Assembly (NCBI GenBank): GCA_039545355.1
Contig: BCJJ01000008.1
Coordinates: 806,001 to 870,000, forward strand
Direction of reading: 5' to 3'
Length of the DNA stretch: 64,000 nt
From: Trichosporon coremiiforme
Lineage: Eukaryota > Basidiomycota > Tremellomycetes > Trichosporonales > Trichosporonaceae
Position 1 is the first letter of the stretch. Every line of letters begins with the position of its first letter. Position numbers and translations under genes: made by a program. Below, one piece after another: positions 45,625-55,820 of the stretch. Under the pieces are notes generated by a model. The model had not been told where the DNA came from. It worked only from the letters and a program-made list of their open reading frames with translations, and ran no database searches.

Positions 45625-46971
45625 ATGGCCTCAGCAGAGCAAGTCGCCATCGCCGCCCGGCGCGCCTTTGAGGCGTCCCAGCTCATCGACCCTTCGGAGC
45701 GTAATGTCGCTCTCGACTCGATCCGCTCCTCGCTCGCTTCGGCCCGTGACGAGGTTCTCGCCGCAAACAAGGCCGACATGGAGGCGGCCCAGCCCCTGGT
45801 CGAGCAGGGAAAGCTGTCCTCCTCTCTTCTTTCTCGCCTCGACCTGAGCAGGCCGGGCAAGTACGACGCGATGCTGGCGGGCATCACGGACGTGCAGGCC
45901 CTGCCGGCGCCGACCGGAATCTGCACCTTTGCGAAGCGCCTCGGCCCCGATCTCGACCTGTACCGCGTCACTTGCCCCGTCGGCGTGCTCCTCGTCATCT
46001 TCGAGGCGCGTCCCGAGGTCGTCGTCAACATTGCCGCCCTCGCCATCAAGTCGGGCAACGCCGCGATCCTGAAGGGCGGCAAGGAGAGCGCGCACACGAC
46101 CGCCGTCCTGTCGCGCCTCATCGCCGAGGCACTCGCCAAGACCAAGCTCCCCGAGACCTTCGTCCAGACCGTGACTTCGCGTGAGGAGATCTCAGCCCTG
46201 CTGGCGCAGGACAGGTACATCGACCTCGTCATGCCGCGCGGCGGCAACGCGCTCGTCACGAGTATCCAGAACAACACGCGCATCGCCGTCATGGGTCACG
46301 CGGACGGCATCTGTGCCGTGTACCTGGACGCGTCGGCCGACGAGAAGAAGGCCGTCCGTGTGTCGGTAGAGTCCAAGACGGACTACCAGGCCGCATGCAA
46401 CAGCGCCGAGACGATGCTGGTCCACTCTGCGATCGTGGACACGCTCTGGCCTGCTGTCGCCTCGGCGCTCGTTGAGGCTGGCGTCTCGCTGCGGTGTGAC
46501 GAGCAGACCCTCGCCGCGCTCAAGGGAACCGAGGCGGCCGCCAAGGCGACGGCAGCGACTGAGGAGGACTTTTGCACCGAGTTCCTCGGCCCCGTCCTCG
46601 CCGTCAAGACTGTCGGAAGCGTAGAGGAGGCGATCCAGCACATCAACCAGCACTCGAGCCACCACACCGACAGCATCGTGACTGAGGACGAGGCCGCCAT
46701 GAACGCGTGGGTCAAGGGGCTGGATAGCGCGAACTGTTTCGTGAACGCGTCCACCCGTTTCGCCGACGGCACCAGGTACGGTCTCGGCACCGAGGTCGGC
46801 ATCAGCACGGGCAAGACGCACGCGCGTGGTCCTGTTGGACTCGACGGTCTCGTTATTTACAAGTACATTCTCAAGTCTGAGAAGAGCGACGGAAGTACTA
46901 TTGCCGACCACGAGAAGAACGGCGGGTCTTACGACCACTCCGACCTCCCCCGGGACAAGCTCCCCTTTTAA
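45625..46971 (+). CDS. PRO2: Gamma-glutamyl phosphate reductase
   Basis: Second enzyme of proline synthesis: reduces gamma-glutamyl phosphate to glutamate semialdehyde with NADPH in the cytosol. Intronless, 448 residues, the normal length of the stand-alone fungal enzyme. Family motifs include CPVGVLLVIFEARPEVVVNI, SGNAAILKGGKES, DLVMPRGGNALV and the active-site segment QAACNSAETMLVH, where Cys at codon 258 is the expected catalytic residue. The end shows GLGTEVGISTGKTHARGPVG, also typical. It is in a head-to-head pair with the NIPA-like gene. The clean single exon contrasts with its intron-rich neighbours. Confidence 0.97.
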   Translation: MASAEQVAIAARRAFEASQLIDPSERNVALDSIRSSLASARDEVLAANKADMEAAQPLVEQGKLSSSLLSRLDLSRPGKYDAMLAGITDVQALPAPTGICTFAKRLGPDLDLYRVTCPVGVLLVIFEARPEVVVNIAALAIKSGNAAILKGGKESAHTTAVLSRLIAEALAKTKLPETFVQTVTSREEISALLAQDRYIDLVMPRGGNALVTSIQNNTRIAVMGHADGICAVYLDASADEKKAVRVSVESKTDYQAACNSAETMLVHSAIVDTLWPAVASALVEAGVSLRCDEQTLAALKGTEAAAKATAATEEDFCTEFLGPVLAVKTVGSVEEAIQHINQHSSHHTDSIVTEDEAAMNAWVKGLDSANCFVNASTRFADGTRYGLGTEVGISTGKTHARGPVGLDGLVIYKYILKSEKSDGSTIADHEKNGGSYDHSDLPRDKLPF

Positions 46972-47445
46972 GTCGACGCTTAGCCAAAGCTTGTAGCTCG
47001 CGAGTTATCATCATTTGTACACATGCACATCATTTAGGAATCAGCCAGCAGCAGCAGCCCGAGATGGCCAGAGCAAAACTCATCCCGCGCGCGCGCCCGA
47101 TGAGCTCACCGGATCCGGGCAGCGCAGGCTACCCGCGCGCTGCGCGCCCGGGCATGAAGCTAACAAACATCGTGCATCATGTCATGCGACACGCACCGAC
47201 TACAAAAAAGATCGTGACAGAGTCCGTATACGTGCCGTCTAGTCTAATCCGGCACTGCCGAGGAGGATGGAAGGGTATGTACGGGGTGATTACGCCGTGA
47301 GGTTGGATGAGGAGTTGCAGGCGCAGTCCGATCTGCGTCTGCCGATCTCGACTGCGCTCGTGGGAACTTCGCGTTGTCAGAACTGTGCTCTCTGACGAGA
47401 ACGTAGTCTTGGGGCGGGAATTGAGATGCGAGGTTGGGTCTACGC
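46972..47445. other. Tail-to-tail intergenic region, 474 bp
   Basis: Lies between the 3' ends of PRO2 and the GPI-anchored protein gene. It probably holds two 3' UTRs; no ORF or repeat of note. Confidence 0.5.
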
Positions 47446-48228
47446 TTAGAAGGCGTAGAACGCAACGGCGGCGAGGAGGGTAGCCGCGCCGCCTGCGGCG
47501 ACGCGACGCTCCGCGCCAGAGGACGAGCCCTGCATCGCGGATCCGGGCTGGACGGCCTTGTCGCTGAAGCTCTTCTGGGCGTCTTTGTACTCCTGCAGGC
47601 CCTGGATGGTGCCCTGCGAGACGTCAGCGGTGGCCTCGGTAGGGGCGGTGTAGCTCTGCGTCCACTCGGTCGTGACCCAGTCGCCGGCCTGGTTCTTGTA
47701 TCCGTACGTCGTCGCCGTCATGGGCGGGTACGTCGTCGTCGGCGGGCCCTGGATGCCCTTCTGTCCGCCCTGGGCGGCACCGTCGTCCACGGCGTCTTTC
47801 GTCGTCGTCCCGTCCACCGCTGTCGTTGCCAGCGTCGGGGTACGCGCACCCGTCCACGTCGTGATGATCGGGTCGCCGTTGTCGTCCCAGAGCGTCGTCG
47901 TGTGGCGCCCGGTCGTCGTCAGCTCGTCGGCACCGTCGGCACCGGGGTAAGTGTAGACGGTACGCCTGGTCGTTAGTTGTCTCCGGAGGGAGCAGCTTAC
48001 AGGGTGGTCGTGGCGGGGTCGCCGTCAGCATCAGTGGTGGTCGCAATGACGACCGAGTTGCCAAGCTGGTGTTGTCAGTTTTGATCACAGATCGGCGGGC
48101 AGCTGCGCGATGGCTGCAGAGGGCAACCTAGGCCCAGCAGGGCCACTCACTTCATCCTGGGTTGTGTGCTGACGCTGGGCGTGGGCCGAGGCAGCGAGCA
48201 CGGCGGCTGCGACGAGAGCGGCGCGCAT
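47446..48228 (-). CDS. Small secreted, probably GPI-anchored cell-surface protein
   Basis: Exons are 48228..48151, 48065..48001 and 47965..47446 (introns 85 and 35 nt), giving 220 residues. The N-terminus MRAALVAAAVLAASAHAQ is a signal peptide, with exon 1 ending soon after the cleavage site. The body is Thr-rich, with repeated TTT, TTYP and TTYG patches likely to be O-mannosylated. The C-terminus (SSSGAERRVAAGGAATLLAA, then VAFYAF) has a small-residue omega region followed by a hydrophobic tail, as expected for GPI attachment. It contains no Cys pattern or enzyme motif I recognise. A wall or plasma-membrane mannoprotein is the likely role. Confidence 0.82.
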
Positions 48229-49460
48229 GGTGTGTGTTTTGATCAAAAGAGAAGAAGAGGAATGTCAAGGTTGTGTCGAGGGGACGTGGTGTGATCGCAG
48301 TCGCAGTCGCAGTCGCTTTCGCTTGGCGGCAATGGCGGCGCGGGGCGGGGGAAAAACGACTGAAGATGTCGGAAAGCGGAGGATGCGTCGGGGGTTCGGG
48401 TGTAAAGGCGCAAGGGAAGAAGTGTGAGCTGAAGGTTGACAAGGAGAGTGGTGGTGGCCAGATGGCAAAGATGTGTGATGTGTTTGAAGAACGAGAACGA
48501 GTGCACAGGCAGAAAGTGAAGGGAGCGTGATGTTGGAGTTCGGCTGGGCCTGGCTGGGCTGGCTGGGGCGGTGGGTGAAGCTGCGAGTCGCTGGCTGTGA
48601 GCACGAAAGGAGGTGTAGGCCCTGGGTGGGTTGAGGGAGCGCGCGCGGGCACCAGGCCTGAGGGATGGGATGACGGGTTGCTGCGGTTCGGTGCCTGGCG
48701 AGCCGTTCACAGAGTCCAGTCTCTCAGCTGCTGCCCAGCCAGTCCAGCCAGTCCAGCCAGTCCAGCCAGTCCAGCCAGTCCAGCCAGTCCAGCTAGCCAG
48801 CCTGCTCCCTCTCCACCGGAAGCGCCACCCCAAGGCCCCTTCGCCCGATCCCTCGGTCCCTCAGTCCCTCAGTCCCTTTAGCCGTCCCACCGCACAGCCA
48901 CCTCTGCAGTTCCCATATTCCCTCATTAGCTTCGATCTACTTCCGCTAATAAACTATGCAGTCTTTCATTAGAACCCAAACTAGCATCCCATTCACATCC
49001 AAGCACCCAAGCACCCAAGACGCCCGTGCTTGGCGCCAGAAGGCGTGTGTCTTGGTCGTCCCTTGGTCAAGCTTGGCTCTGTGCTCGCCCTGTGCTCGCC
49101 CCTTGCGTGCTCCCGTACAGCACGCATTCAAGCTTAGCTCAGCGTCATGCAGTGTTTGCAGTGTCTGTGCCAAGCAATCCTTCTCTATGCATACAAGTCC
49201 CCCCGCCCCCTGGTATTGTCTGGCCGTGTTGATGATGACGGGCTGGGGAAATAAAACGAGATAATAAAAGATTCTATGAGTGTGCCAGGTGAGTTGGCCC
49301 GAATGCGCCCCGTCGTCCTTCTATTTACAGCGCGGGGGGGCACAGCCGTCCAGTCGTCCTGATCGTCTGGTCGTTGCTCGAGCCACTGACACAGCGGAGC
49401 TGGCCGGTCAGACAACCGCGACAACGGCGAGAACAGGCGCAATGACGTCGAGAGGTCCTC
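48229..49460. other. Intergenic region with GPI-protein promoter and minisatellite
   Basis: The part nearest 48229 should be the promoter of the GPI-protein gene. It holds a short TCGCAG-type repeat (about 48294-48316) and a 9-bp minisatellite (48737-48790). The part nearest 49460 should be the 3' UTR of the Yar1-like gene. No supportable ORF. Confidence 0.45.
48737..48790. repeat. 9-bp minisatellite, six perfect units
   Basis: AGCCAGTCC is repeated six times without change, 509 bp upstream of the GPI-protein start. Being a multiple of three it keeps apparent frames open, which makes spurious ORFs here. Confidence 0.95.
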
Positions 49461-50324
49461 TCACTTGTCCTCGACCTTGAGCGCCTCAGTGTGCGCGCTC
49501 AGGTCGACCTCCTCCGTGACGGCGCCCTCGCCGGACGTGTCGCCCATCTTGAGCGTGACCTCCTCGGTCTGCTCCGTGCAGTCCTTGTCCTTGCCGTCGT
49601 CCTTGCCGCCCTCGGCCTTCCACACGTATCCCTCGATCCAGCCTGCGACCTCCTCCTTGCCCTCGCCCGCGAAGACGGCCTCGTCAAAGGCGTCGCGGCC
49701 GGCGGCGTTCTTCTGCTGTGCGGGGGTCAGTTGCCTATCCTATGGTACGTAGCTCGGTGATTCTTCCTCCCCTCATCCCCTTCCACGATCGTGGGAGGGC
49801 GGTAGAAAGACGTTCGCGCTTGCCGGCATGACGAGACGCCTAAACTCACCTTCAGCAGCGGGAGACCTCCACCACGCTCCTCCGGCACGTCGACGAGCGC
49901 CTGGACGCAAGCGACGTGGTTGTTCATGACGGCCCAGTGCACGGGCGGGGAGCCGGCCTCGTTCGTCTGCTGCAGGAGCTCGGCGGGGGCGACCTCGAGA
50001 AGGGCGTTGAGGACGTCTGAGAAGTTAGCTTACTATCCGCTCTCTAAACAGCTTGTCATCGCTACAATCTCAGCAGCTCCTCCACCGAGGTACAATTCAC
50101 AGCGGAAAGAGAATCAGTAGCAGACGAGTGAGCAGCAAGCAGGACTCACCAAGGTGTCCGTTGCCGCACGCCATGTGCAGCGCCGTGTTTCCGCGCTCGT
50201 CCTTGGCGGCCGTGAGCCCCTCGACGGCGTATGTCTTGAGGAACGCGCGGACGTCCTCGCCCTCGTCGAAGCGGCACGACATGAGGAAGTCGGCCAGCTC
50301 GTCTTGTGTCGGTGTCGTGCTCAT
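49461..50324 (-). CDS. YAR1: Small ankyrin-repeat protein, Yar1-like
   Basis: Exons are 50324..50150, 50016..49850 and 49715..49461 (introns 133 and 134 nt), giving about 198 residues; the last acceptor could also be 3 nt further on (exon from 49712). Two or three ankyrin repeats are seen (RGNTALHMACGNGHLG, AGSPPVHWAVMNNHVACVQA, NAAGRDAFDEAVFAG), then an acidic tail. Size, repeat number and acidic C-terminus match yeast Yar1, the chaperone that protects ribosomal protein uS3 (Rps3) before assembly. The symbol is therefore tentative, because small ankyrin proteins are easy to confuse. Three CACGTG boxes lie 83-118 bp upstream. Confidence 0.8.
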
Positions 50325-51811
50325 CGTGTGTTGTTACTTGCTTTCGTGCAGCTCCTCGATCTCATCTCATCTCGATCATCGTCATTCTCAACTTTTTGGT
50401 GACACTCACGTGACCCGCTATCCACGTGGAAATAGTCACGTGTTGTAGGGCCATGTGAAAACAGCGTGGTGGGGCAGAATGGAGGTGAAACTCTGCGGAG
50501 ATCTGTGATCAGACCGCCGGGCGATTCGGGGCGCTTGTGCGGCCGGCCAGGCGCGTGCACCTGTGTGCGGGCCGGCGGCAGTTGCTGTTCCTCCTTCTAA
50601 AATTTCAGGCTCGCTTCGAGCGTGTGCTCTGTTCTGCAGGGGCATTCCTCTCAGTCTCACTCTGAGCTCTGCGTATCTTCGCTAGTCAGTGCCTGCTGTG
50701 CCTGCAGGAAGGTGCTGCAAGCAAGTACGCTATGGAGCTGGCGAATGACGCCACGCCTCGCTATCTCAGGCCAACGCACTGCAGACGCGCTGTTGCGGCG
50801 TGTGTTCCACCGCCCACCCGCGGCCCTCCACCAAGCGAGGCAATCGAGGGCAGGAAGCTCGGAACGATTCGGGCCAAATCATGAGACGAAGGCTGTGACA
50901 GAGGTCGAACTGGCAGAGTGGGGGTGACGCGCCCAGGCAGGAAACGTAAGGTGGGGTCGGTGACACGAGCACAAGCACGCAGCAGCATGGTATGCGGCAT
51001 GCGGCAACGCCCGGCAGCGGACGCACTTACGGTTAGACCCAAGCGCTGGGCCGAGGGCGCCACCGACTGGCGACAGGGCACGAGGGTCAAATTTCAGAAA
51101 CACACAAGCAGCACAGACGCGTCAGGTCAGGCGAGTCAGGTCAGGCGCCCACTGCCGCGAAGATCGGAAGCTGCTGCACACAGTGCAAGTGCACCCGTGC
51201 AGTCTAATGTGGACTCGTCTACACAACTCGTTTGTGTAACATCCAGTCGTGCTGGGGTAGGTAGGTGTCGGGTGATGCAGGAATGCAGGTCGAGTCGAGT
51301 GACTGCCCGTGACGTTCGCGGCGCCAAGTGCCTGCGACTGGCTGCCCATCTGACGCCCATGGCAAAGACGGGGGGAGGGGGTGATCGCCCTGGGTGAGTC
51401 GGGACGTTATTTGCCGGCGGCTACGACAGGGAACTCGCGGGCTAGGGTCGCCGCGCTTTTTTCTAATGAAAAAAGTTTATTCTCCTAATCTCGACTCGGA
51501 ATCGAGCGAGAAGAACGCCAGACCGGTCTGACGCGAGGGAGGACTGAGGACCTTCACAGCCGCTGCGCTGCTCGTCTGGGTCGCCCTGTGCTTGGGCGGC
51601 GGGCTGTAGCGCTGGAGCGTGGCCCTGACGTATGACACCTGCACTGACACCTCGAGTTGCAGCACTGCTGCAGTCCCGAATTTCGGACGTGTTTGGCCCT
51701 CCCTGACAGCGTCCAGAGTCAAGTCGGCAAGCCCACAAAACTGTCATCATTAATTATCGACGCCGCCTTCTTCCCTCTCTCCATTCTCTCTCTCCCACCA
51801 GCACGCTCGTC
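50325..51811. promoter_or_regulatory. Divergent intergenic region, Yar1-like / aspartate aminotransferase (1.5 kb)
   Basis: Holds the triple CACGTG cluster near 50.4 kb. The remainder is low in features, with no ORF I would support and an A-run near 51467-51475. Confidence 0.45.
50406..50442. promoter_or_regulatory. Cluster of three CACGTG E-boxes
   Basis: CACGTG occurs at 50407-50412 (as TCACGTGA), 50423-50428 (inside the 10-bp palindrome TCCACGTGGA) and 50437-50442. Spacings of 16 and 14 bp place them 83, 99 and 113 bp before the Yar1-like start. Confidence 0.6.
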
Positions 51812-53446
51812 ATGCTTTCTGTCCGCTCCGCTCTCCGCCTCAAGGCCGTCCCCCGCCTCTCCCGCGCCGTCAGCGCCTGGGCCAATGTCCCCGCCGGGTG
51901 AGTAGGCGACACCGAGTCCGGAGCAAAATTCAGACCCTCCGGTTCTGTCCGGTAACAACAAACCGCGACTGTTGGACGGACGCCCACCAGACCATGCAGT
52001 AGCTGACCAGTCAGACCTCCCGACGCCATTCTCGGCATCACTGAGAACTTCAAGGCTGACACCTCGCCCAAGAAGATCAACCTCGGCGTCGGTGCTTACG
52101 TATGTATCCGTTTTATCGCTGTGGTCTCGAGCGCGAGGCGAAGAAGACTCGAGGCTCGGGGCCGAATGCCGAGCTCAAGGCAGAACGAGTAGCTGACCGC
52201 AGCGTGACAACAACGGCAAGCCCTACGTCCTCCCCTCGGTCCAGAAGGCTGAGGAGATCCTCTTCAAGGAGAAGGCCGACAAGGAGTACCTCCCGATCAC
52301 CGGTCTCGCCTCGTTCGACAAGCTCGCTACCGAGCTTGCCTACGGCGAGAACTCTGCCCCCATCAAGGAGAACCGCGTGAGTAGAATGGCCAGCAGCTTC
52401 CGGCGGCTGCAGCGCAGGTTGCAGCTCGGAATCCTGAAACTGGGAGCCCGTGCTCGTCCTGTTTCATGTTGCTGACATTTCCAGCTCGCTGTCTCGCAGT
52501 CGCTCTCCGGCACCGGTGCCCTCCGCATCGGTATGGAGTTCATGAACGAGTTCTGGCCCAACAAGACCATCTACGTCCCCACCCCCACCTGGGGCAACCA
52601 CGGTGCCATCGCCAAGCGCGCTGGCCTCAAGCTCGAGAAGTACCGCTACTTCGACCCCAAGACTGTCGGCCTCAACTTCGAGGCCGTCAAGGAGGACCTG
52701 AAGAACGCGCCCGAGGGCTCGATCATTCTCCTCCACGCCTGTGCCCACAACCCCACCGGTGTTGACCCCACTCAGGAGCAGTGGAAGGAGCTCTCCGACA
52801 TTGTCAAGGAGAAGAAGCACTTCCCCTTCTTCGACATGGCTTACCAGGGCTTCGCCTCGGGTGACGTCGAGCGCGACGCCTTTGCCCCCCGCTACTTCGT
52901 CGAGCAGGGCCACCAGATCCTCCTCTGCCAGTCGTTCGCCAAGAACCTCGGCCTCTACGGCGAGCGTGTTGGTACCGTCTCGGTCGTCACCGCCTCGCCC
53001 GAGGAGAAGGCCCGCGTCGACTCGCAGCTCAAGATCCTCATCCGCCCCATGTACTCGAACCCCCCTGTCCAGTGAGCTTTTCATTTCTCGAACTCAGCTA
53101 ACAGATCAGCGGTGCCCGCCTCGTCAGCACCATCCTCTCCAACCCCGAGCTCAAGGCCGAGTGGCTCGGTGAGGTCAAGGGCATGGCCGACCGCATCATC
53201 GACATGCGTGAGAAGCTCTACAACAAGCTCGTCGAGCTCAACACCCCCGGCGAGTGGGGCCACATCAAGTCGCAGATCGGCATGTTCTCCTTCACCGGCC
53301 TGACGCCCGAGCAGGTCGACGCTCTCGCCCAGAAGGCCCACATCTACCTCACTCGCGACGGCCGTATCTCGATGGCTGGCCTCAACGACTCCAACGTCGA
53401 GTACTTTGCCGAGTCGATGAGCAAGGCCGTCAAGGGCGAGCTCTAA
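51812..53446 (+). CDS. AAT1: Aspartate aminotransferase, probably mitochondrial
   Basis: PLP enzyme interconverting aspartate/2-oxoglutarate and oxaloacetate/glutamate. Exons are 51812-51897, 52015-52099, 52203-52376, 52485-53071 and 53110-53446, giving 422 residues. The N-terminus [20 protein letters not shown] is a strong mitochondrial presequence. Family motifs are [49 protein letters not shown] and [15 protein letters not shown], where Lys (codon 268) should carry PLP. The end [16 protein letters not shown] is also typical. The four introns are 117, 103, 108 and 38 nt. The symbol follows the yeast mitochondrial isoenzyme. Confidence 0.96.
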
Positions 53447-53924
53447 GCGTGCGAAGCATAGATACACACTACATACTCGAAACGGCAGACAGGCACTAAT
53501 AGAAAGCTCTTCTTTCGAATCTCGGGACTCATAGACATTTGCTGGGTTATGCAATGATTCAGCTGGCACTGGAGAGCGTCTTCGTGATCGAGCAGAGCGA
53601 GCCCGCGCGTTCGGCCGTCAGAAGTCAGCATGCAGCGGAGGTGGCCGTATGCCGTATGTGTTCGGTCAGCCCAGCGCGCGCTGACGAGCGCCAAAATACA
53701 GGCGGCGGTTGCCGAACCCGTGCCCTCCCCACCGAATTGCTTCCGCTCACCCATGCACTGGACCATGGGCCGGCAACTCTAACGCCGAGTCACGAGCCAT
53801 CACCGGGGATGCCCAGCTGATTCTGTCCACTCCATCGAACCGGCGCACCCGCACATCCGCATTCGTGTGTTCTCATCCTCACACTTCCACTTTGTACCAA
53901 TAAACATCGACTAATCCGCACATC
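53447..53924. other. Intergenic region, 478 bp
   Basis: Tandem spacing between the aminotransferase and PEX14 genes. It should hold the aminotransferase 3' UTR and the PEX14 promoter; nothing else is seen. Confidence 0.45.
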
Positions 53925-55309
53925 ATGGCCGACTCATCGCGAGGCGAGCTCATCCGGAACGCGGTCCTGTTCTTGAACGATCCGAAGGTGCGTGCGCGCT
54001 GCCGCTCAGCGACTGTTGGTGGGCGGCGAAGGTAGAACCGTGGACAGTCCGGAGAATTCTGCGTCAAAGTGTGGGCCGTACGCGGCGTCGGGCTTTCGCT
54101 GTCTATGCTCAGCTGGATAGTAATCTGACACGCCGCTTGCCCGGAATCAAGGCAGACTGCCCGCAGCCCGCATTCATGGACGCCAGCTGCTGTGATGGAG
54201 CCATGTGTGTGGTCCGCACACCAGCTTCCAACTGCTGTTGAATCCGAGCTAACGCCAGGTCGCGACCTCGCCTATGGCGCAGAAGGTCGAGTTCCTGCAG
54301 GGCAAAGGACTCACGGACACGGAGATCCAGCAGGCGCTGTCCGAGGCGGCGAACGGCACCTCGAACCCGAGCGCCGCGATCCAGAGCCCGGCACCCGCCG
54401 CGCCGCCCGCGTACGCCCGCCCAGCCCCCTCATACCAGCAGCAGCCGCATTATGGCTTCCAGGCTGCCGTTGTGGCCCCGGAGCCGCCGAAGCGCGACTG
54501 GAGGGATATCTTCGTGAGTACGAGGGCCACGCCAGCGGCCCTGGTAGCGGCTCGGGGCGCAGCCCGTTTGCTGCACCGAGCGAGCCGTTGATCCGCTTGC
54601 TCCGAATCGAGAACGTGGTGGAGAACAGCTGTGAGGAAGAGTATTAGCTGACGCTCAGATTATGGCCGTCGTTTCCGGCGGCGTCATGTACGGTGTCACG
54701 GCCCTGGCTCGGAAATACCTCGTGCCGCACCTGAAGCCTCCCTCGTCAACCGCGTTCCAGAGCACCTCAGCCGAGCTCTCGGAGCAGTACGACGCGGCGG
54801 CTGCCGCGCTTGATGAACTCCGAGCTGAAACCGCCGCTCTCGCGACGGCAGCCCAGAGCGAGCGTGAGCGTGTCGCGGCAGCCCTGGAGGACGTGGAGAG
54901 CGCAGCCCGGGCAGTGAAGGACGCGGAGGCGCGATGGCGCGACGACATGCGCGAAGTCCGCGGCGAGGTCGAGAGCGTGCGCGAGCTCGTCCCGCGTATG
55001 ATTGAGAAGCACGCTGCGTCCCAGTCCGCGGCCCTGACTGAGCTCCAGTCCGAGCTGCGGTCGCTCAAGACGCTCCTCGTCGCGCGCCAGGGTGGAAACA
55101 CAGTCACCGAGGCCGCTGCCTCTGGTGCTGCGTCCCCCACGCCGAGCGCGACGCAGACGGCCGCCAACGCCCTGCTCCAGCCCCGCGGAAAGGCGAGCAT
55201 CCCCGCTTGGCAGCTGCCCAACGGCGGCGCGTCGGCTGCTGGATCCAGCGCCGTCTCGGTCGGCAGCGCGCCCAGCGACGCGGGAAGCCCGACCAAGGAG
55301 ACCCCGTGA
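53925..55309 (+). CDS. PEX14: Peroxin-14, peroxisomal docking protein
   Basis: Membrane docking and pore component for import receptors Pex5/Pex7. Exons are 53925-53987, 54259-54513 and 54659-55309 (introns 271 and 145 nt), giving 322 residues. Residues about 6-45 form the conserved N-terminal helical domain that binds WxxxF motifs (RGELIRNAVLFLNDPKVATS, KVEFLQGKGLTDTEIQQAL). A Pro/Ala-rich linker follows. A hydrophobic segment lies at about 107-131 (IMAVVSGGVMYGVTALARKY), then a coiled coil (about 145-250) and a Ser/Ala/Thr-rich C-terminus. This is the family order. Intron 1 begins GTGCGT, a non-standard donor, but the junction restores the domain exactly. Confidence 0.93.
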
Positions 55310-55820
55310 GCGAAGCCTCCGCACGAGGCGACGCCTATGGCGTCTTGAAATCACACTCGACAATCCTTCATCCCCCCCGCCTTCCTAGACTGTACATATG
55401 TGTCTGTGTGCAGTAGCAGTTGTTTCAGTTTGCCCATTATCATCCCATCACATTGTCGCCTTGTCGCCATGCTCTCAGAGTGAGCAGAGTGAGCAGAGGC
55501 CCCACGGACATGCCCCATCAGCCCATCAGTAGCCAGTAGCAGTATGAATGGCGGAGTAGTACATTGCACCGGCATCGCAGCACTGACCCTTGTCGCGGAA
55601 GACGGAAGGAAGGAGAAGGATGAATAGCGGAGATACATATATGCACAACAAACGATAGTCTACGGGATCCCCCTCCATCCTCTATCTCTATACCTCTATA
55701 CCAAGTCCGTTTTATCACTGAGAGCAGTTACGGAAGTACGGAAGCTGAAGCTCCAGCGAAGCTCCTGCGCCCTCGCACGCCGTCGTGGGCCCTCGTCCTC
55801 GCTCGCTACGCTCGCTCGCG
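55310..55820. other. Tail-to-tail intergenic region, 511 bp
   Basis: Lies between the PEX14 and MCUR1-like 3' ends. It has AT-richer patches (ATATATG near 55638, TCTATCTCTATACC near 55681) and no ORF of interest. Confidence 0.45.

Noticed and set aside
48597..48972. Open frames with ASP or QPV repeats around 48.7 kb
   Set aside because: Produced by the 9-bp minisatellite, which is a multiple of three; no start context or downstream domain.
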